From an uncultured Clostridia bacterium (GTDB lineage: Bacteria > Bacillota > Clostridia > Oscillospirales > Ruminococcaceae), in NCBI GenBank assembly GCA_947632425.1, contig CANRPG010000097.1, positions 1 to 7,440 of the forward strand: 7,440 nt of DNA, written 5' to 3'. The notes beneath the pieces are model-generated. The model made no database searches and was not told the origin of the DNA. It worked only from the letters and a program-made list of their open reading frames with translations. This document shows positions 1 through 5,661 of this stretch, piece by piece (within the stretch, counting starts at the first letter, position 1; the number at the start of each line of letters is the position of its first letter). The translations under genes and the position numbers were made by a program.

Positions 1-476
1 GCTAGATCAGAAAGCAGCTGTACCGCGCCTTGGTCGGTATCTTCATCGGGGGTGATTATAAAGCTTGCGTTGTCAAAAAGGTTATCGAGCGAATAGCGGT
101 AGCCCGAAAACTCTCTGCCTGCCATAGGGTGGCAGCCCACAAAATGCACTCCCCTTTCGGCAAGCGGCTTTGTAAGAGCCTTGACTATCTCGGTCTTTAC
201 GCCGCAGGTATCGGCAACGACTGCGCCTTTTTTGAATTTATCGGCATTTTTCAGCACAAAATCTATCGTCAGCCCTGCATACAGACCTATGAACACAACG
301 TCCATATCCTTAAGTTCTTCTGCGGTTATCGCGCCGTCTATCGCTTCTTCCGAAAGGGCTGTTTTAAGCGTTTGCTGACTGCGGTTTATAGCATAAACGC
401 TGTGATTTGTGTTCTTTTTAAGGGTTTTGGCGATCGAGCCGCCTATAAGTCCCAGACCTACAACAGCTATTTTCAT
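1..476 (-). CDS. tyrA: Prephenate dehydrogenase, N-terminal part (cut by window edge)
   Basis: Catalyses NAD(P)-dependent oxidative decarboxylation of prephenate to 4-hydroxyphenylpyruvate in cytoplasmic tyrosine biosynthesis. The reading frame gives 158 residues and runs off the left edge without a stop. Residues 1-30 form the Rossmann start (MKIAVVGLGLIGGSIAK, dinucleotide-binding GxGxxGGS). Residues 57-66 are the second hydrophobic strand (DMDVVFIGLY). Residues 86-92 (VVADTCG) and 113-126 (FVGCHPMAGREFSG) match the conserved DxxSxK-like and HPMAG motifs of the family. The start is well supported: a GGAGG site (484-488) lies 7 nt upstream of the ATG. The ATG overlaps the TGA of the upstream dipeptidase gene by 4 nt (ATGA), so translation is probably coupled. 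The C-terminal helical domain and any ACT domain lie outside the window. Family assignment is confident; NAD versus NADP preference cannot be told. Confidence 0.92.
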   Translation of the reverse strand, partial: MKIAVVGLGLIGGSIAKTLKKNTNHSVYAINRSQQTLKTALSEEAIDGAITAEELKDMDVVFIGLYAGLTIDFVLKNADKFKKGAVVADTCGVKTEIVKALTKPLAERGVHFVGCHPMAGREFSGYRYSLDNLFDNASFIITPDEDTDQGAVQLLSDL

Positions 477-1861
477 ACGTTTTCCTCCGTTTTACATATC
501 TCTATAATAGCATTAGCATATATTTTTGCAACATTTTTAAGCTGCTCTATGCTTATATATTCATCAGCCGAGTGCATATTGCAGTCTTCGCCCCGCGGCG
601 CTGCGCCGAATGCCACACCCTGCGGCATATTGTGCGCATAGGTAACGCCCGTTTCGCATACGCAACTAGCCTTTTCGCCCGTGACCTTTTCAAACGCGCG
701 TTTCAGAGCATCTATAAACGGGGTGTTTTCGTCAACGTGGTGGGCTTCCATTGTCTGTTTGTGTACTATCTCATAGCCGTTTGCAGAAAGCGCTTTTTCA
801 ATTCCGCCGAGTATCTCATTCACCGTTCTGCTAACGGGGAAACGGCAGTCTAGGCTTATCTCGCAGCCGTTTTCGTTCATATCGCACACCGTGAAAGCAA
901 GCGTTGTACTGCCCGAAACTTCGTCTGAAAAATTTATGCCGAGGCTCTCGCCGTCTGTTTCTTCAAACGGGAAAAGGCTCGATAATACAGCACATTCTTT
1001 TATACCCAGAATACCCAGCACCTTTACAAGAGCAGTAAGGGCGTTTACACCAAGCTGTGGGCGCGAACCGTGCGCCGGCTTGCCAAGAGATGTTATCTCT
1101 ACCACGCCGCCGCTTTCGGAAACGGTAAATTCGGCAGAGGTTTTGGCAGTATCTATTGCCTTGTAAACATCGCCTGCGGAATAGCCGCAAAGCACAGCCT
1201 GAGCCTTTGCAGGAACAGCATTTACTGCGCCTTTGCAGGTTATTTTGGCGTTTACGGCAGTATCATGTGTGAAATTCTTTTTAGCGGTGATGTGCGCCAT
1301 GCCTTTCTCGGCGTTGACTATAGGAAATTCGCCGTCGGGGGTAATAACGCACTGCGGCAGCTGCTTTCTTTGGCAGTAGTATTCAATATCCTCGCAGCCA
1401 AGTTCTTCGCCGCCGCCGAAGATATATCTGACGGGGCTTTTCAGCGGTATGCATAGTTCTTTTATCGCTTTCACTGCGTACAAAGAAGCTACCGCAGGGC
1501 CTTTGTCATCTATCGCTCCCCTGCCGTAGACCTTGCCGTTTTCTACAGTAAGGTCAAAACACGGTTTAGTCCAGCCCTCTCCCTGCGGAATAACATCAAC
1601 GTGCGCGAGTATGCCAAGCGTGGGCGCGCCGCTGCCAAGATCCGCGGTAACGACGTAATTTTCAAAGTTTTCGGTGGTCATGCCGATGTTTTCCGCAAGC
1701 TGACGTATATATTCAAGCGCCTGCGCCGAGCCCTTGCCAAACGGCAGACCGTCGGCGTTTATTTCAGCCGCACTGTTTATCTGCATAAGACCTTTGAGGT
1801 CGCGCAGCATATCATCTGTATGCTCATCTATATACTTGTTTATCTTTTCGGAATAGTTCAA
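473..1861 (-). CDS. M20 family metallodipeptidase, PepV/Sapep type
   Basis: A dinuclear zinc peptidase that hydrolyses dipeptides (PepV group; cytoplasmic, no signal peptide). Its 462 residues match the usual 460-470 of the group. Metal and catalytic residues stand where they do in PepV: H87 and D89 (LAHVD), bridging D119 (AIDDKGP), catalytic/metal E152-E153 (GGGEELG), D176 (TPDGEFP) and, near the C terminus, H430 (CNMHSADE). H264 in KPAHGSRP of the lid/inserted domain is the substrate-contacting histidine of this family. The start is TTG at 1861, chosen because a perfect AGGAGG (1869-1874) lies 7 nt upstream and no in-frame ATG is near; the next in-frame Met is residue 18. The gene is followed without a gap by tyrA (4-nt ATGA overlap), implying one transcript. 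I find no clear sigma-A promoter just upstream, so read-through from the rnpB side or a weak promoter is possible. The physiological substrate is unknown. Confidence 0.93.
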   Translation of the reverse strand: MNYSEKINKYIDEHTDDMLRDLKGLMQINSAAEINADGLPFGKGSAQALEYIRQLAENIGMTTENFENYVVTADLGSGAPTLGILAHVDVIPQGEGWTKPCFDLTVENGKVYGRGAIDDKGPAVASLYAVKAIKELCIPLKSPVRYIFGGGEELGCEDIEYYCQRKQLPQCVITPDGEFPIVNAEKGMAHITAKKNFTHDTAVNAKITCKGAVNAVPAKAQAVLCGYSAGDVYKAIDTAKTSAEFTVSESGGVVEITSLGKPAHGSRPQLGVNALTALVKVLGILGIKECAVLSSLFPFEETDGESLGINFSDEVSGSTTLAFTVCDMNENGCEISLDCRFPVSRTVNEILGGIEKALSANGYEIVHKQTMEAHHVDENTPFIDALKRAFEKVTGEKASCVCETGVTYAHNMPQGVAFGAAPRGEDCNMHSADEYISIEQLKNVAKIYANAIIEICKTEENV

Positions 1862-1868
1862 AGTAATG

Positions 1869-1874
1869 CCTCCT
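1869..1874 (-). promoter_or_regulatory. Shine-Dalgarno site deciding the TTG start of the dipeptidase gene
   Basis: On the minus strand the sequence reads AGGAGG, then 7 nt, then TTG AAC TAT (Leu codon read as initiator Met). The site is a full match to the anti-Shine-Dalgarno sequence at ideal spacing and is the main evidence for the rare start codon. Confidence 0.85.
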
Positions 1875-1875
1875 G

Positions 1876-1908
1876 AAAATATAAATCAAAGGGGAGCGTA
1901 AACTCCCC
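1876..1908 (-). terminator. Possible terminator or attenuator in the dipeptidase leader
   Basis: On the minus strand GGGGAG-TTTACG-CTCCCC (1908-1891) forms a 6-bp, mostly GC stem. It is followed directly by the U-rich tract TTTGATTTATATTTT (1890-1876), and the Shine-Dalgarno site starts 2 nt later. This could end transcripts coming from rnpB or act as a leaky attenuator ahead of the dipeptidase and tyrA genes. The short stem and broken U-tract keep confidence moderate. The same 18-bp hairpin also occurs at 2108-2125, so it may simply be part of a repeat. Confidence 0.4.
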
Positions 1909-1965
1909 ACAGTCGTCAGAATTTAAAATAAAGTAAAATTCGGGAATTTATTTCTCTCAGTTTAC

Positions 1966-2048
1966 ACCTCTGTCGGCGCAGCTAAAAAATGAACATCTTT
2001 ATGTGAATTTTTTAGCGTGAGGGTAACGGAGCCGACGCAGGAAGAGGT
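1966..2048. repeat. Long nested hairpin with a tandem G-A internal loop
   Basis: The outer arms are ACCTCT-GTCGGC (1966-1977) and GCCGAC (2031-2036) followed, after a 6-nt bulge, by AGAGGT (2043-2048). Inside is a perfect 10-bp stem, GCTAAAAAAT (1981-1990) with ATTTTTTAGC (2007-2016). Within that, GA faces GA, then ACAT-CTTT-ATGT closes the tip. The A-tract/T-tract stem is symmetric on both strands. The structure could be a weak bidirectional terminator between rnpB and the dipeptidase gene or the core of a repeat element. No function is proven. Confidence 0.55.
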
Positions 2049-2049
2049 C

Positions 2050-2080
2050 CACGGGGAAACCAGTTCGGGGTGTCCCCGTG
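2050..2080. repeat. Hairpin, 8-bp perfect stem
   Basis: CACGGGGA (2050-2057) pairs perfectly with TCCCCGTG (2073-2080) around a 15-nt loop that can pair further (ACC with GGT). It sits directly after the nested hairpin, in the spacer downstream of rnpB. No U-tract follows on either strand, so it is not a classic terminator. Confidence 0.5.
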
Positions 2081-2082
2081 AA

Positions 2083-2101
2083 GCATCGACCTTGTCGATG
2101 C
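2083..2101. repeat. Hairpin, 8-bp perfect stem with 3-nt loop
   Basis: GCATCGAC (2083-2090) and GTCGATGC (2094-2101) are perfect complements separated by CTT. It begins 2 nt after the preceding hairpin and ends 6 nt before the second 18-bp palindrome, completing a run of adjacent stems between 1966 and 2125. Confidence 0.55.
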
Positions 2102-2133
2102 GCCATAGGGGAGCGTAAACTCCCCGTTAAATG

Positions 2134-2489
2134 CGTTGCGACCAGACCGATAAGCCGGGTTCTGTCGTGTGCGATAATCTATCTGCGCCATGCGTCGCCG
2201 CAAGGCTCCAGCCCCCTATAGGCATCAGCCTGCCGAGCAGACATTGGCTTTCTGCCTACCATTGGAGTTGCATCGGGTAAGGTTTACATGGCACGGCACT
2301 CTCATGCCGCCCGGTGCGCTCTTACCGCACCTTTCCACCCTTACCGCTAAAAAGCGGCGGTATATCTCTGTTGCACTTGCTCTGAGGTCACCCTCGGCTG
2401 ACGTTATCAGCTACCCTGCTCTGTGATGCCCGGACTTTCCTCATAAACTAAACGTTTACGCTATCGCATAGTCTGCTCACATACTCACA
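2134..2489 (-). ncRNA. rnpB: RNase P RNA, bacterial type A
   Basis: The catalytic RNA of ribonuclease P, which removes 5' leaders from pre-tRNAs with the RnpA protein. On the minus strand the universal core is clear: GAGGAAAGTCCGGGC (2442-2428, 5' strand of P4), GTGCAACAGAGATATACCGCC-type CR II/III (2376-2356), GGTGCGGTAAGAGCGCACC (2331-2313), and ACAGAACCCGGCTTATCGG (2165-2147, 3' strand of P4). P1 can form between GTGAGCAGAC (2480-2471) and GTCTGGTCGC (2147-2138), with one mismatch. The length of about 355 nt and the peripheral helices fit type A rather than the Bacillus type B. The 5' end is set from the promoter and the 3' end from P1; each may be off by several bases. No canonical terminator immediately follows the 3' end. 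Confidence 0.95.
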
Positions 2490-2495
2490 ATGGTA

Positions 2496-2524
2496 ATTAT
2501 AACACATCATACAGTAAAAATCAA
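2496..2524 (-). promoter_or_regulatory. Sigma-A promoter of rnpB
   Basis: On the minus strand -35 TTGATT (2524-2519) and -10 TATAAT (2501-2496) are separated by exactly 17 bp. A TG one base before the -10 makes it an extended -10 promoter. The predicted start near 2489 agrees with the 5' end of rnpB. Confidence 0.85.
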
Positions 2525-2528
2525 GGGA

Positions 2529-2610
2529 AAGAGCTTTTCTTTACACTATATTTTTTGCAGGAAATCTTTATATATTAAAATTTCTTGAAAAAAGTTGTTC
2601 AAAAGCTCTT
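2529..2610. promoter_or_regulatory. Inverted repeat lying between the two divergent promoters
   Basis: AAGAGCTTTT (2529-2538) and its exact reverse complement AAAAGCTCTT (2601-2610) are 62 bp apart. The match extends imperfectly outward (GGGAA on the left, TTCC on the right). The left arm sits just upstream of the rnpB -35, and the right arm abuts the expected -35 of the plus-strand operon. The A/T-rich spacer between them holds no gene. A paired operator is conceivable, but the match could be chance in A/T-rich DNA. Confidence 0.3.
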
Positions 2611-2628
2611 CCATTTTTATAAAAAATA

Positions 2629-2637
2629 TGTTATAAT
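2629..2637 (+). promoter_or_regulatory. Extended -10 promoter of the activase operon
   Basis: TGTTATAAT (TG, one base, TATAAT at 2632-2637) precedes the gene start by about 45 bp. No good -35 lies 16-18 bp upstream, which is usual for extended -10 promoters. The predicted start is near 2644, leaving a leader of about 40 nt that carries a GGAGG Shine-Dalgarno site (2669-2673) 9 nt before the ATG. Confidence 0.65.
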
Positions 2638-2682
2638 TATTCTATCTGACGATATGACGATATATTGCGGAGGTTTAATTGA

Positions 2683-5634
2683 ATGAAAAAAATTTATGAC
2701 TTGGGCATAGACGTAGGCTCTACTACGGTAAAGACCGTTATTTTAGACGGCGATGACATTATATACACAAAATATGAACGGCATTTTTCTAAAGTGCGCG
2801 AAACTGTTATAGATCAGCTTGAAGTGATAAAGCGATCTTACGGCGAGTGCGATTTTCGCATAGCTATAACCGGCTCGGCAGGGCTGGGGCTTGCTGATGC
2901 TTCGGGAATTTCGTTCGTGCAGGAGGTTTATTCGGCGTTTGTGGCGGTGGAAAAGACATACCCCGATGCCGATGTTGTTGTTGAGCTTGGCGGCGAAGAT
3001 GCTAAGATAATCTTTCTGACGGGCGGTGTTGAGCAGCGTATGAACGGCTCTTGCGCAGGAGGCACGGGCGCGTTTATAGACCAGATGGCAACGCTGCTCG
3101 GTGTTACGCCCGATATGCTCAACGACATGGCGCTTCGGCACGAAAAGATATACCCCATTGCCTCGCGCTGCGGTGTTTTTGCAAAGTCTGATATCCAGCC
3201 GCTTTTAAATCAGGGCGCGAAAAAAGAGGACATTGCGGCATCTATCTTTCAGGCGGTGGTAGACCAGACTGTTTCGGGCTTGGCGCAGGGAAGAAAAATT
3301 GCAGGCAAAGTGCTGTTTCTAGGCGGCCCACTGTCGTTTTTGCCGGCGCTGAGAAACGCTTTCAAAGAAACGCTGAAACTAGATGAACAGCACGCTGTTC
3401 TGCCCGAGCTTGCGCCTGTGTTTATGGCATACGGCTGCGCTTTGCAGGCTAAAGAAATATCGCAGGAAACAAGCATTGACGAGGCAATAGATAAGCTGAA
3501 AAACGCGAAAACAAACGACAATATTGTAATAGGCAAGCCGCTTTTCAAAGACCAGGACGAATACCACGAATTTGTTGAAAGGCACAAGCAGAGCGATCTG
3601 AAATATGAGGACATACATACCTATGAGGGCGATGCGTATCTCGGCATAGATGCAGGCTCGACGACGACGAAGCTTGTGCTTATAACGCCTGACGGAAAAC
3701 TTCTGTACCGCCACTACTGCTCAAATATGGGTCAGCCGCTTGACATTATTGCCGACAAGATAAAGGAAATATACAGAATTGCAACGCCGAAGCTGAATAT
3801 TGTTTCATCGGCTGTTACGGGCTATGGCGAGGACCTTATACGCACGGGTCTCGGCGTGGACTTCGGCATAGTTGAGACGGTTGCGCACTTTAAGGCGGCG
3901 GCATACTTCTGCCCCGATGTTGACTTCATTATAGACATAGGCGGACAGGACATAAAGTGCTTCAAGATAAAAAACAACGCCATTGACAGCATAATGCTCA
4001 ACGAGGCGTGTTCTTCGGGCTGCGGCTCGTTCATACAAACGTTTGCGCAGGCGCTGGGCTACGACATTGCCGACTTTGCGCGGCTTGGTTTGTTTGCCAA
4101 AAAGCCCGTTGAGCTGGGTTCGCGCTGCACGGTGTTTATGAACAGTTCTGTAAAGCAGGCGCAGAAAGACGGCGCGGAAGTTGCTGACATATCGGCAGGA
4201 CTTTCATCTTCTATCATAAAAAATGCGGTATACAAGGTAATAAGGGCGAAGAGCATTGACGAGCTGGGGCAGAATATTGTTGTTCAGGGCGGCACGTTTT
4301 TAAACGATGCTGTGCTGCGCTCGTTTGAGACAGAGCTTGGCAGAAACGTTATAAGACCTGCCATTGCCGGGCTTATGGGTGCGTTCGGCTGCGCTTTATA
4401 CGCCAAAGAAAACGCAAAGGGCGCTAAAAGCTCGCTGCTTACGGCACAGCAGCTGGAGCAGTTCAGTTACCGCTCGACTGCGGCACAATGCGGCGGCTGC
4501 GGCGCGCACTGCAATCTTACTATAATAAGGTTCAATGACGGTCACAAGTTTATTTCGGGCAACCGCTGCGAAAAAGGTGCAGGAATAAAAATAGACACCG
4601 AGAATGAAAATCTTTACGAATACAAATACAAAAAGCTGCTTAGTTTCGCAGAGCAAAAGCCGCAGGGCATGCCGATAGCCAAAGTAGGTCTGCCGCTGGC
4701 GCTGAGTTTTTATGATCTTCTTCCCTACTTCTCTACTATGCTTACAAAGCTTGGTTTTGAAGTGGTTATCTCGGAAGAATCTACTCGCGACACATACTAC
4801 AAAGGTCAGCAGACTATACCGTCAGACACCGTATGCTACCCTGCGAAGCTTTGCCACGGTCACATTGAGAGCCTGTTTGAAAAGGGCGTGGACTTTATAT
4901 TCTACCCCTGCATGAGCTACAACATCGACGAGGGCGGCAGCGACAACCACTACAACTGCCCTGTTGTTGCGTACTACCCCGAGCTTTTGAAAGCCAACAA
5001 CGAGAGGCTGAGTGATGACAATTTCATTGCGCCTTACATTGATATAAACAGAAAGAACCACACCGCAAAGGCTCTTGCAAGGGCGTTTGAACGATATGGC
5101 ATAACGCACAAACAGATATATGCGGTGCTTGATGAGGCATTCGCGGCGGAGAGGGCATACAGAAAAGACATAAAGAACAAGGCTCTTGAAATAATTGCAA
5201 ACGCGCGCGAAAACGGCAAAAAGATAATCGTTCTGGCAGGCAGACCTTACCACATAGACCCCGAGATAAATCACGGCATACACAAGCTTATTGCCTCGCT
5301 GGGGCTGGCGGTCATAACCGAGGACAGCGTTTGCGAACTGGTGGGCGTGCCGCCGCTTGACGTGCTCAACCAGTGGACTTACCACTCGCGGCTTTACAGG
5401 GCGGCTGAATATGTATGCACTCAGCCTGATATGCAGCTGGTGCAGCTGGTGTCGTTCGGCTGCGGCATAGATGCGATAACTACCGATGAGGTAAGGGCGA
5501 TCTTAGAAGAAAAGGGCAAGCTGTACACGCAGCTGAAGATAGACGAGATAAACAATCTTGGTGCGGCAAGGATAAGGCTGCGCAGTCTGGTGGCTGCTCT
5601 TGAAGAAAAAGAACGTCAGACCGCGGCAGTATAA
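2683..5634 (+). CDS. Tandem activase (BadF/HgdC-type ATPase x2) with DUF2229-type domain
   Basis: Belongs to the acyl-CoA dehydratase activase-related family. In characterised activases an ASKHA-fold ATPase dimer holding one [4Fe-4S] cluster injects a low-potential electron into a dehydratase. This 983-aa cytoplasmic protein shows in order: ATPase domain 1 (about 5-258; GIDVGSTT at 8-15, VVELGGEDAK at 99-108, SCAGGTGAF with C124, SRCGVF with C163); ATPase domain 2 (about 318-578; GIDAGSTTTK, DIGGQDIKCF, ACSSGCGSF with C443, GSRCTVF with C482); a cysteine module C603-x2-C606-x3-C610-x18-C629; and a DUF2229-like domain (about 664-955) with C718 (DTVCYPAK), C743 (FYPC) and C927 (SFGCG). The C124/C163 and C443/C482 pairs are both 39 residues apart, the spacing of the cluster ligands in HgdC. 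The start is supported by GGAGG 9 nt upstream. The downstream gene is in the same frame 27 nt beyond the TAA and supplies the missing C-terminal part of the usual fused form. Substrate unknown. Confidence 0.92.
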   Translation: MKKIYDLGIDVGSTTVKTVILDGDDIIYTKYERHFSKVRETVIDQLEVIKRSYGECDFRIAITGSAGLGLADASGISFVQEVYSAFVAVEKTYPDADVVVELGGEDAKIIFLTGGVEQRMNGSCAGGTGAFIDQMATLLGVTPDMLNDMALRHEKIYPIASRCGVFAKSDIQPLLNQGAKKEDIAASIFQAVVDQTVSGLAQGRKIAGKVLFLGGPLSFLPALRNAFKETLKLDEQHAVLPELAPVFMAYGCALQAKEISQETSIDEAIDKLKNAKTNDNIVIGKPLFKDQDEYHEFVERHKQSDLKYEDIHTYEGDAYLGIDAGSTTTKLVLITPDGKLLYRHYCSNMGQPLDIIADKIKEIYRIATPKLNIVSSAVTGYGEDLIRTGLGVDFGIVETVAHFKAAAYFCPDVDFIIDIGGQDIKCFKIKNNAIDSIMLNEACSSGCGSFIQTFAQALGYDIADFARLGLFAKKPVELGSRCTVFMNSSVKQAQKDGAEVADISAGLSSSIIKNAVYKVIRAKSIDELGQNIVVQGGTFLNDAVLRSFETELGRNVIRPAIAGLMGAFGCALYAKENAKGAKSSLLTAQQLEQFSYRSTAAQCGGCGAHCNLTIIRFNDGHKFISGNRCEKGAGIKIDTENENLYEYKYKKLLSFAEQKPQGMPIAKVGLPLALSFYDLLPYFSTMLTKLGFEVVISEESTRDTYYKGQQTIPSDTVCYPAKLCHGHIESLFEKGVDFIFYPCMSYNIDEGGSDNHYNCPVVAYYPELLKANNERLSDDNFIAPYIDINRKNHTAKALARAFERYGITHKQIYAVLDEAFAAERAYRKDIKNKALEIIANARENGKKIIVLAGRPYHIDPEINHGIHKLIASLGLAVITEDSVCELVGVPPLDVLNQWTYHSRLYRAAEYVCTQPDMQLVQLVSFGCGIDAITTDEVRAILEEKGKLYTQLKIDEINNLGAARIRLRSLVAALEEKERQTAAV

Positions 5635-5661
5635 CATATTAAAGTTAAGGAACTGAGGAAT

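Larger units (their letters stand above)
1891..2125. repeat. Two copies of an 18-bp palindromic repeat bounding a hairpin-rich block
   Basis: The sequence GGGGAGCGTAAACTCCCC occurs at 1891-1908 and again, identical, at 2108-2125. Each copy is an inverted repeat (GGGGAG/CTCCCC), so the copies can be read as direct or inverted repeats. Between them lie three further hairpins, annotated separately. The block has no plausible gene. The arrangement resembles a dispersed non-coding repeat (REP/MITE-like), but copy number elsewhere cannot be judged from this window. Confidence 0.6.

Noticed and set aside
30..641. 203-codon open frame on the plus strand across tyrA and the dipeptidase end
   Set aside because: It is antisense to two well-supported genes and spans their junction; no motif or Shine-Dalgarno site.
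1891..2125. CRISPR array
   Set aside because: Only two copies of the 18-bp repeat, about 200 bp apart, with no regular spacers and no cas genes.
2012..2203. 63-codon open frame on the minus strand
   Set aside because: It starts inside rnpB and ends within the hairpin array; the frame is a by-product of structured RNA and repeats.
2190..2426. 78-codon open frame on the plus strand
   Set aside because: It is entirely antisense to the conserved core of rnpB, with no ribosome-binding site.
4822..5385. 187-codon open frame on the minus strand
   Set aside because: Antisense shadow of the activase gene; composition typical of a complementary frame, with no family motif.
5632..5634. Stop codon read as selenocysteine or pyrrolysine
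   Set aside because: The codon is TAA, which is used for neither (TGA and TAG are), so recoding by those routes is excluded.
2683..5634. Benzoyl-CoA reductase or a true 2-hydroxyglutaryl-CoA dehydratase system
   Set aside because: The double ATPase plus DUF2229 architecture, and the absence of HgdA/HgdB or BcrB/BcrC-type subunits with substrate genes, point to the uncharacterised fused family instead.
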